From Pseudomonadota bacterium (lineage in GTDB: Bacteria; Pseudomonadota; Alphaproteobacteria; Acetobacterales; Acetobacteraceae), in assembly GCA_021785335.1 (NCBI GenBank), contig JAJYFW010000161.1, positions 1 to 5,371 of the forward strand: DNA of 5,371 bases, in the 5' to 3' direction. Numbering within the stretch: position 1 is the stretch's first letter; every line of letters starts with the position of its first letter. Below, piece by piece: positions 1 to 4,960 of the stretch. A model generated the notes under the pieces. It did not search any database. It saw nothing but the letters and a program-made list of their open reading frames with translations, and was not told where the DNA came from. The translations under genes were made by a program, and so were the position numbers.

Positions 1-29
1 CGCGGAGCCATGCGTCGCGCGGTCATTGA
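1..29 (+). other. possible 3' end of an upstream plus-strand gene
   Basis: One plus-strand frame reads eight sense codons from the left edge and stops at TGA 27-29, just before a small hairpin and the ribosome binding site of the next gene. In related genomes the gene before an lpx-linked Gfo/Idh/MocA oxidoreductase is often lpxI, so this could be its tail. Eight residues are too few to recognise, and the other two plus frames are also open here. The assignment rests on layout only. Confidence 0.2.
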
Positions 30-37
30 CCACACCC

Positions 38-57
38 CCCGGTTTCGCGCAACCGGG
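38..57 (+). repeat. GC-rich hairpin before the oxidoreductase gene
   Basis: CCCGGTT at 38-44 is perfectly complementary to AACCGGG at 51-57, with a 6-base loop (45-50). It lies between the possible upstream stop (27-29) and the ribosome binding site (64-68). No T-run follows, so it is not a canonical intrinsic terminator. It could be an mRNA processing or stability element in a polycistronic transcript, or chance in GC-rich DNA. Confidence 0.35.
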
Positions 58-63
58 CGTCCT

Positions 64-68
64 GGAGG
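64..68 (+). promoter_or_regulatory. ribosome binding site deciding the oxidoreductase start
   Basis: GGAGG lies 5 bases upstream of ATG 74. It is the clearest Shine-Dalgarno match in the leader and favours this ATG over the in-frame TTG at 26. Confidence 0.75.
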
Positions 69-73
69 TGATC

Positions 74-1054
74 ATGGCCGCACGCGGCATCAGGATCGGG
101 CTGTTCGGCGCCGGGCATTTCGGGCGTTTCCACGCCCAGAAGGTGCTGGCCAATCCGCGCGCGGAACTCGTGGGGATTCATGACCCGGACGCGGGGAGGG
201 CGGGGGCGCTGGCGAGGGAGTGCCATACCGCGGCGATGGAGCCCGACGCGCTGCTCGGCGTGTGCGACGCGGTGATCGTGGCGGCGCCGGCGGAAGCGCA
301 CTACGCGCTGGCGCTCGCGGCACTGGATGCGGGCCGGCACGTGCTGGTGGAGAAGCCGATCGCGGCGACGCTGGACCAGGCGGACCGGCTCGCGGCGGCG
401 GCCGAGGCGCGCGGGCTGGTGCTGCAGGTGGGGCACCTGCTGCGCTATTCGGCCGAGCACCAGGCGATCAGCCAGCGGATGCGCCGGCCGCTTTATATCG
501 AATGCGTAAGGATTGCGCCGTTCAAGCCGCGCGGCACGGATGTGAGCGTGATCCTCGACCTCATGATCCACGACCTCGACCTGGTGCTGGCGCTGGTGGA
601 TGCGCCGATCAGCGACGTCGACGCGGTGGGGGCGCCGGTGGCGAGCACGCACGAGGATATCGCCAACGCGCGCGTTCATTTCGCCAACGGCTGCGTGGCG
701 ACGATCACCGCGAGCCGGATCAGCCTCAAGACCGAGCGGAAGATGCGGCTGTTCTCGCGCGAGGGGTACATGTCGGTGGATTTCGGTGAGCGCAAGCTGA
801 TGATGATCGGGCGCGAGCGCGGCATCCCGATCCCCGGTACCGGCGGCGGGCGGATCGAGGAGACGAGCTGGAAGGACCATGACGCGATGGCGGCCGAGCA
901 CGCGGCCTTTGCCGCCTCCATCCTCGACGGCGCGCCGGTGCTGGTGGACGCGGCGGCGGGCAGGCGGGCGCTGGCTGCGGCGATCGCGGTCACGCAAAGC
1001 ATGGCGGCGAACCGCGCGGTCGCCGAGGCTTCCGGGTTGCTCGACGGGGTGTGA
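74..1054 (+). CDS. Gfo/Idh/MocA family NAD(P)-dependent oxidoreductase
   Basis: This encodes a 326-residue cytoplasmic dehydrogenase that would oxidise or reduce a sugar or nucleotide-sugar hydroxyl using NAD(P). The N-terminal Rossmann fold shows the dinucleotide motif GAGHFG at residues 12-17, with D37 at the end of the second strand. The family-typical EKP is at 93-95, where K94 is the expected catalytic lysine. The C-terminal domain carries DLMIHDLD at 162-169, whose H166 matches the family's conserved histidine. Length is normal. I chose ATG 74 because GGAGG at 64-68 sits 5 bases before it and the glycine motif then lies close to the N-terminus; an in-frame TTG at 26 would add 16 unconvincing residues. 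The family includes GnnA (UDP-GlcNAc 3-dehydrogenase) and WlbA, and homologues often accompany lpx genes, so a nucleotide-sugar substrate is plausible. No GnnB-type aminotransferase is in the window. The family call is secure; the substrate is inferred. Confidence 0.93.
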   Translation: MAARGIRIGLFGAGHFGRFHAQKVLANPRAELVGIHDPDAGRAGALARECHTAAMEPDALLGVCDAVIVAAPAEAHYALALAALDAGRHVLVEKPIAATLDQADRLAAAAEARGLVLQVGHLLRYSAEHQAISQRMRRPLYIECVRIAPFKPRGTDVSVILDLMIHDLDLVLALVDAPISDVDAVGAPVASTHEDIANARVHFANGCVATITASRISLKTERKMRLFSREGYMSVDFGERKLMMIGRERGIPIPGTGGGRIEETSWKDHDAMAAEHAAFAASILDGAPVLVDAAAGRRALAAAIAVTQSMAANRAVAEASGLLDGV

Positions 1055-1060
1055 GGGCGG

Positions 1061-1088
1061 CGGCGCCTAGTTGCCGAGCAGGGCGCCG
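1061..1088. terminator. weak stem-loop between convergent genes
   Basis: CGGCGCC (1061-1067) pairs with GGCGCCG (1082-1088) around a 14-base loop. It begins in the 12-bp gap between the two convergent stops and extends into the 3' end of the pagL-like gene. It could help terminate transcription in one or both directions. It has no T-run, and each arm contains the self-complementary GGCGCC, so chance is quite possible. Confidence 0.2.
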
Positions 1089-1606
1089 ACGGGGACCTGC
1101 ATGCTGACCAGCAACGCCTCGGTGCCGGGGTTGATGCGCACGATGTTGGCGTTGGAGGTGTGGCTGAAGATCATGCCGACGCGCAGGCCGTTGTCGAACC
1201 GCCAGCCGGCCTCCGCGGTGGTGCGAAACTCCAGCGTGCTGCCGAGATTCTTTCCCTGGCCGCGCGAGTAGCCGCCGACCGCGATGGTGGGCGAGATAAA
1301 CCAGTGGCCCCAGTGCGCGTCCAGCTCGAGGCCCGCGCCGCCCCAGAACGAGTCCCTCGTCGTCGCCTCGACGCCGAGGAAGGGTTGCAGCGTGAAATAG
1401 CGCTGCATGAGCGGCAGCAGCGACAGGCCGCTGCGGACGTCGAGGCGGAAGTCGGTGGCCGGGTTCACCTGCGAGATGAAGTCCGTCTTGCCGATGGCGA
1501 TGTCGATGCGTGTCGGCGCCTGGGCGCGCGCGGCGGTGGGGGAAAGCAACACCGGGGCGGCGGCCAGCGCCATGGCGGCGCCGGCCAGAACGATGGATTG
1601 ACGCAA
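1067..1606 (-). CDS. pagL: PagL-type lipid A 3-O-deacylase (acyloxyacyl hydrolase)
   Basis: This outer-membrane beta-barrel esterase would remove the ester-linked acyl chain at position 3 of lipid A. The 179-residue precursor has a signal peptide at about residues 1-30: a basic start (MRQ), a hydrophobic core and an A-x-A end (ARAQA). That leaves about 149 mature residues, the usual PagL size. The family signature near the C-terminus is HTSNANIVRINPGTE (149-163). H149, S151 and E163 have the spacing of the Pseudomonas aeruginosa catalytic triad (His126, Ser128, Glu140). I chose the TTG at 1606-1604 because GGGAGAGG lies 4 bases upstream and the product then opens directly with the signal peptide. 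The in-frame ATG at 1657 would add a 17-residue arginine-rich leader. It is last in the apparent operon, 80 bp after the sulfotransferase, and converges with the oxidoreductase. Overall identity to known PagL is low, as is normal for the family; the triad carries the call. Confidence 0.88.
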   Translation of the reverse strand: MRQSIVLAGAAMALAAAPVLLSPTAARAQAPTRIDIAIGKTDFISQVNPATDFRLDVRSGLSLLPLMQRYFTLQPFLGVEATTRDSFWGGAGLELDAHWGHWFISPTIAVGGYSRGQGKNLGSTLEFRTTAEAGWRFDNGLRVGMIFSHTSNANIVRINPGTEALLVSMQVPVGALLGN

Positions 1607-1610
1607 CGAT

Positions 1611-1618
1611 CCTCTCCC
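1611..1618 (-). promoter_or_regulatory. ribosome binding site deciding a TTG start
   Basis: On the minus strand GGGAGAGG (1618 to 1611) precedes TTG 1606 by 4 bases. No comparable purine run stands before the alternative ATG at 1657. This supports the TTG start of the pagL-like gene. Confidence 0.6.
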
Positions 1619-1660
1619 AGACTTGTCGCGCTGGCGGTCCCGCGGGGCCCGGCGCATCGC

Positions 1661-1690
1661 ACCACAGGATGCCGGCGCGTGGCCTGTCAA
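1661..1690 (-). promoter_or_regulatory. candidate promoter for the pagL-like gene
   Basis: A perfect -35 hexamer TTGACA runs from 1690 to 1685 on the minus strand, overlapping the sulfotransferase stop codon. Eighteen bases further is TGTGGT (1666 to 1661), which matches only 3 of 6 positions of TATAAT. The 80-bp gap leaves room for a start site ahead of the ribosome binding site. A single good hexamer can arise by chance, so this is tentative. Confidence 0.22.
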
Positions 1691-2322
1691 CCGGCCACGG
1701 GACCGAGCCCGGCGTTGGCGCGGAACTCGGCGGTGGAGTTGAGGCGCGGGAAGACCGTCGCGGGGACCGGGACGCCGAGGAAGGCGCAGAGCGGTTCCCA
1801 GCCGCGATCGGCGTAGAAGATCAGCAGGCGATCCGGCGGGATGGTGGCGCGCACCGCCGCGTTGTTGCGCCGGTAGGCGGACAGCGCGCGCTCCTTGTCG
1901 ATCGGCTCGCCACCGAAGCAGCGGGGCACGATGAGGTCGTGCGCCATTTCGAGCACGGCGCGGCGGTATGGGTCCGGCACCTCGGCGCGGTGCGGCAGCA
2001 GCGAGCCGATGGTGGAGGAAAAGCTGCGCCACCATTCCTCCTCCGGGCGCTCGGTGTGGATGACCTTGGCGTCGGGGAAGGCGGCTGCGGCCTCGCGCCA
2101 CAGCGCGGCGCCGGGCCAGTCGACCTGGCTCACGTAGCCGGGGTACATCGCCTCCCAGTCCGGCCTTTCGCCGCGCGCCGCCGCCTGCCAGGGGGCAAGC
2201 ATGGCGGGGTTGGCGAACATTTCGGTCATGTGGTGGCAGGGGCCGAAGCCGAGTTCGTTCAGCGCGAGCTTCAGCGCCTGCGTGCCGGTGCGGCCGAAGC
2301 CGGAGCCGATGATCCTGAGCAT
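1687..2322 (-). CDS. sulfotransferase family protein (PAPS-type, Sulfotransfer_4-like)
   Basis: This 211-residue protein would transfer a sulfonate group from PAPS to a hydroxyl or amine acceptor. The 5'-phosphosulfate loop is GSGFGRTGT at residues 6-14, beginning right after the first strand. The 3'-phosphate element is KVIHTERPEEEWWRSF at 86-101, with the typical R-P, W and S positions. DWEAMYPGYVSQVDWPGAALW (55-75) and a C-terminal GWEPLCAFLG segment resemble the sulfotransferase subgroup Pfam calls Sulfotransfer_4. Length is near normal for that compact subgroup, and no signal peptide or membrane segment is seen, so it should be cytosolic. ATG 2322 puts the P-loop at the N-terminus and follows GGGGAAGG; a further in-frame ATG at 2391 would lie inside lpxB. 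It sits 40 bp after lpxB and before the pagL-like gene, which makes an envelope glycolipid a reasonable acceptor, but the sequence does not show this. Confidence 0.87.
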   Translation of the reverse strand: MLRIIGSGFGRTGTQALKLALNELGFGPCHHMTEMFANPAMLAPWQAAARGERPDWEAMYPGYVSQVDWPGAALWREAAAAFPDAKVIHTERPEEEWWRSFSSTIGSLLPHRAEVPDPYRRAVLEMAHDLIVPRCFGGEPIDKERALSAYRRNNAAVRATIPPDRLLIFYADRGWEPLCAFLGVPVPATVFPRLNSTAEFRANAGLGPVAG

Positions 2323-2325
2323 GAG

Positions 2326-2352
2326 CCTTCCCCGGGTTTCGTTACGGGAAGG
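2326..2352 (-). promoter_or_regulatory. inverted repeat covering the sulfotransferase ribosome binding site
   Basis: In the minus-strand transcript CCTTCCC (2352 to 2346) can pair perfectly with GGGAAGG (2332 to 2326) across a 13-base loop. The second arm is the Shine-Dalgarno region of the gene starting at 2322. If formed, this would mask the ribosome binding site, or act as a weak attenuator after lpxB. No T-run follows. The structure is visible; the function is inference. Confidence 0.35.
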
Positions 2353-2362
2353 ATAGAGGCGT

Positions 2363-3505
2363 TCAGCTTGACGCGCCATCCAGCAGTGCAAGGATTTCGG
2401 CCGCCGCCGCCTCGGAGGGCAGGCGTCCCCGAGGGGCGAGGCTGGCGACGATGTCGCGGAAGGCCTCGCGCTGGGCGGCGGCGCGGGCAGGGTCGGCTAT
2501 CAGGGCCTCGGCGGCGCTGGCGAGCTTCTCCGGCGTGCAGTTTTCCTGCAGCAATTCGGGCACCACCTCGCGGCGGGCAAGGACGTTGACCATGGCGACG
2601 TGGGGCAGCGTCAGCATGCGGCGCACCAGGGCGGCGGTGAGCGGGTGGACGCGATAGGCGACAACCATCGGCACGCCGGCGAGGGCGAGTTCCAGCGTCG
2701 AGGTGCCGGACTTGGTGATCGCGGCGCTCGCGGCGGCGTATGCGTCGTGCTTCTCGTCGAGGTCGGTCACGAGGATCGGCGGGGTTGGCCAGGAGACGAC
2801 CTCATTGCGGACCGCCTCGGCGACGTTGGCCGAGAGAGGCATGGCGACGGCGAGTTTTGGCAGGCGGACGCGCAGGCGATCCAGCGTCGCGCGGTAGACG
2901 GGCAGCAGGCGCGAGATTTCCGAGTGCCGGCTGCCGGGCATCAGCACGAGGAGCGGGGCGTCGCCGAGGTTGTAACGGTCCCGGAACGCGCGCGCGTCGC
3001 CGCGGTCGGCACCCGATTCCAGCACCGGGTGGCCGACGAAGCTCGCCTGAAGGTGGTGGCCCGCGAAGAAGTCGGGCTCGAAGGGCAGCAGGCAGAGCAG
3101 CTTGTCCCAGAGGCCGGGGAATTTGCGCACGCGGCCCTCGCGCCAGCCCCAGGCCTGCGGGGCGACGTATTGCACGCGGCGGAATTTCGGGACACGGCGC
3201 AGGAGTCTGAGGCCGAAGCCGGGGCTGTCCACCGTCACCACGACGTCCGGCCGTTTCGCCTCGATATCGGCGACGGTCTCGGCCATGCGCCGGCGCAGGA
3301 GGGCGAGGCGGGGCAGCACCTCCGCGAGGCCCATCACCGCGAGGTCGCGCATGGGGAACAGGGATTGCAGGCCCTGCGCCTGCATGCGCGGCCCTCCCAC
3401 TCCGGCGAACCGGATGTCGTGGCGGGCGGCGCGCAGGGCGGCCATCAGGCGCCCCGCGAGCACGTCGCCGCTCTGCTCGCCCGCGACGAGGTAGACGAGG
3501 GTCAT
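2363..3505 (-). CDS. lpxB: lipid A disaccharide synthase LpxB
   Basis: LpxB condenses UDP-2,3-diacylglucosamine with lipid X to give the tetra-acyl disaccharide 1-phosphate of lipid A, working at the inner face of the inner membrane (glycosyltransferase family 19). The 380-residue length is close to the 382 of E. coli. Hallmarks in order are AGEQSGD (8-14), GVGGPRM (35-41), TVDSPGF (91-97) with the conserved aspartate D93, YVAPQAWGWREGRV (113-126), PGSRHSE (190-196), TKSGTSTLELAL (264-275) and ARREVVPELLQE (310-321). The ATG at 3505 shares ATGA with the stop of the upstream nitrilase gene, a 4-bp overlap, and no strong Shine-Dalgarno is visible, so translational coupling is likely. It is unusual that lpxB follows a GNAT-nitrilase pair and faces the nearby Gfo/Idh/MocA gene; in many relatives these two run in the same direction within the lpx cluster. 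The gene looks intact and functional. Confidence 0.98.
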   Translation of the reverse strand: MTLVYLVAGEQSGDVLAGRLMAALRAARHDIRFAGVGGPRMQAQGLQSLFPMRDLAVMGLAEVLPRLALLRRRMAETVADIEAKRPDVVVTVDSPGFGLRLLRRVPKFRRVQYVAPQAWGWREGRVRKFPGLWDKLLCLLPFEPDFFAGHHLQASFVGHPVLESGADRGDARAFRDRYNLGDAPLLVLMPGSRHSEISRLLPVYRATLDRLRVRLPKLAVAMPLSANVAEAVRNEVVSWPTPPILVTDLDEKHDAYAAASAAITKSGTSTLELALAGVPMVVAYRVHPLTAALVRRMLTLPHVAMVNVLARREVVPELLQENCTPEKLASAAEALIADPARAAAQREAFRDIVASLAPRGRLPSEAAAAEILALLDGASS

Positions 3506-4362
3506 GCGACAGGCGCGAGAAGTGGCGCCGGGGCGTCGCGCGGCCAGCTGCGGTGGTTGCGCACCTGACCGCGCTCGCGGACCGCGTCGAGTGCCGCGGG
3601 ATCGAGCGTGGCGGTGGCGATGCCGGGGGCGTCCATGGGCGAGACGGCGAGGATGCCGTCCGCGGGGAAGCCGCGATCCATCGGGCCGCAGATCAGGGCC
3701 TGGCCGCGGTTCATGTCGAGTGCCGCGCTCCACGGCGCGACACCGATGGTTGGGGCGAGGGCCGTGTAGCACTGGTTTTCCATCGCGCGGGCGCGGGCGG
3801 CGATGCGGACCCGCTCGAAGCCGGCCTCGGTGTCGGTGCAGGAGGGCATGAGGATGAGGAAGGCGCCGGCCTCCACCTGGGCGCGGACCAGATTGGGGAA
3901 CTCGGCATCGAAGCATATGGCGATGCCCACGCGGCCCCAGGGCGTTTCGACGACACCGGGAGGGTTGCCGCCGGCGATGCGCCATTCCTCGTCCTCGAAG
4001 CGGGTGATGACGTGCTTGTCCGCGAGGAATACGTCGCCTGCCGGGGTGGCGAGGATGGCGCGGTTGCGCACGGTGCCCTCGGTGCGCATCGGCAACGATC
4101 CCGCGAGCAGCCAGACACCGGCGCCACGCGCGACCGAGGCCGCGGCGCGGATGGCGGCCCCGGCACCGTCAATGGCGCGAGCGAGTTCACCCTCGAGGTT
4201 CGGGCTCGCTGCGGCGAAGGCTTCGAGCGGGGCGTATTCCGGGCACAGGACCAGGTCGGCGCGCGCGGCCCCCACCGCGGCGCGAAGGCGGGCAGCCCAG
4301 CCGGCGACGCCGTCGGGCCTGCCGATCTCCCAGGCAATGGCGGCGAGTTTCAGCTTCGCCAT
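3502..4362 (-). CDS. nitrilase-superfamily carbon-nitrogen hydrolase (YhcX-like)
   Basis: This 286-residue cytosolic enzyme would hydrolyse a non-peptide C-N bond, probably an amide, through a Glu-Lys-Cys triad. The residues are E42 in CPEYAPLE, K116 in ADKHVIT and C150 in AICFDAEFP, in the usual order and spacing. The additional active-site glutamate region is FEDEEW (122-127). MPSCTDTEAGFERVRIAARA and the following MENQ resemble the subgroup that in some bacteria is fused to an N-terminal GNAT domain, as in Bacillus subtilis YhcX. Here the GNAT is a separate gene directly upstream: its TGA ends 1 bp before this ATG (TGATATG). No good Shine-Dalgarno is seen, so translation probably depends on coupling. 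The stop overlaps the lpxB start by 4 bp. The natural substrate is unknown. There is no signal peptide. Confidence 0.93.
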   Translation of the reverse strand: MAKLKLAAIAWEIGRPDGVAGWAARLRAAVGAARADLVLCPEYAPLEAFAAASPNLEGELARAIDGAGAAIRAAASVARGAGVWLLAGSLPMRTEGTVRNRAILATPAGDVFLADKHVITRFEDEEWRIAGGNPPGVVETPWGRVGIAICFDAEFPNLVRAQVEAGAFLILMPSCTDTEAGFERVRIAARARAMENQCYTALAPTIGVAPWSAALDMNRGQALICGPMDRGFPADGILAVSPMDAPGIATATLDPAALDAVRERGQVRNHRSWPRDAPAPLLAPVA

Positions 4363-4363
4363 A

Positions 4364-4951
4364 TCAGCGGAGGGGCTTGGTCCAGAAGACCAGTTCGTTC
4401 TCGACCTCGTCCTCGCTGTCGACCTGCTTCCAGGCGATGCGGCCGATCAGCTCCGGGCGTTTGGTGTAGCCGCGGCGGGTCCAGAAGGCATCGAGCGGGA
4501 CGTAGCTCTTGGGGCGCAGGGGGTGGTTCTCGGGACGGATCACCGAGCAGAAGGCGGCCAGGTCGTAACGGTTGAAGCTCTTCGCGTGCGCCTCGCGGGC
4601 GGCGAAGAAGGCGACGCCGATGCCGCGGCCACGATAGGGGGCGAGCAGCACGCTTTCGCCGAAATAGAAGACCTGCCGGGGCTCGATGCGAGCGGCCCGG
4701 AAGGGCTCCAGCAGGCCTTCGGACTGTTCGGCGAGCGGCTGGCAGGTGGAGCAGCCGACGATCTCCCCGCCCGCGCGCGCGATGACGAGGGCGGCGTGCG
4801 GGCTCGCGGCGAAATGGTCGAGGTAGCGGGCCTCCGCCGCCTCGTCGCCGTCATAGAGGTAGGGGAAGTCGCGGAAGACGGCGATGCGCAGGCGGGCGAG
4901 CGCCGGCAGGTGCGGGCGGATGGCGGTGCCGGTGAGCGTTTCGACGGTCAT
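4364..4951 (-). CDS. GNAT family N-acetyltransferase
   Basis: This 195-residue protein has the GNAT fold and would transfer an acetyl group from acetyl-CoA to an amine. The acetyl-CoA pyrophosphate-binding motif A is YRGRGIG at residues 106-112, preceded by the strand FYFGESVLLAP (96-106) and followed by the helix with FFAAREAHAKS. The N-terminal half (PALARLRIAVFRDFPYLYDGD, about 16-36) fits the substrate-binding helices of the family. ATG 4951 is preceded by AAAGG, which partly overlaps the TAA of the CobW-like gene 9 bp upstream, with 6 bases of spacing. The next gene, a nitrilase, starts 1 bp after its stop in another frame. Because homologous domains are fused in YhcX-type proteins, the two products probably act in one pathway or complex. 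The acceptor substrate cannot be read from sequence; protein, polyamine or amino-sugar acceptors are all possible. Confidence 0.92.
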   Translation of the reverse strand: MTVETLTGTAIRPHLPALARLRIAVFRDFPYLYDGDEAAEARYLDHFAASPHAALVIARAGGEIVGCSTCQPLAEQSEGLLEPFRAARIEPRQVFYFGESVLLAPYRGRGIGVAFFAAREAHAKSFNRYDLAAFCSVIRPENHPLRPKSYVPLDAFWTRRGYTKRPELIGRIAWKQVDSEDEVENELVFWTKPLR

Positions 4952-4960
4952 GCGCGGCCT

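Noticed and set aside
23..997. Long minus-strand open frame (324 codons) opposite the oxidoreductase
   Set aside because: The product is rich in Arg, His, Pro and Asp-Arg repeats, with no recognisable domain. It is the usual antisense shadow of a GC-rich gene, and the plus strand holds a clear Gfo/Idh/MocA protein.
1635..1655. GC-rich palindromes (CCCGCGGG, GGGCCC) in the gap before the pagL-like gene
   Set aside because: They are short self-complementary words expected in DNA of this composition. They form no long stem and have no T-run, so I do not call a terminator.
1067..2101. Extended 344-codon version of the pagL-like gene
   Set aside because: Its first half lies within the sulfotransferase gene in another frame and has no family similarity. 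The real protein begins with the signal peptide at 1606.
1510..2589. Plus-strand open frame (359 codons) opposite pagL-like, sulfotransferase and lpxB genes
   Set aside because: It spans parts of three real genes on the other strand and both gaps, with a biased composition and no domain. The same holds for the plus-strand frame at 2600-3568.
2363..3985. Extended 540-codon version of lpxB
   Set aside because: The first 160 codons overlap the nitrilase gene out of frame and are Arg/Pro/His-rich. LpxB homology begins exactly at ATG 3505.
4363..4370. Programmed frameshift or sequencing error joining the GNAT and nitrilase frames
   Set aside because: The GNAT product ends naturally, the nitrilase has its own ATG and full N-terminal strand, and no slippery sequence is seen at the junction. 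Two coupled genes explain it simply.
3553..4575. Long plus-strand open frame (340 codons) opposite the nitrilase and GNAT genes
   Set aside because: It crosses two well-supported minus-strand genes, has low-complexity Gly/Arg/Ala composition and shows no family motif.
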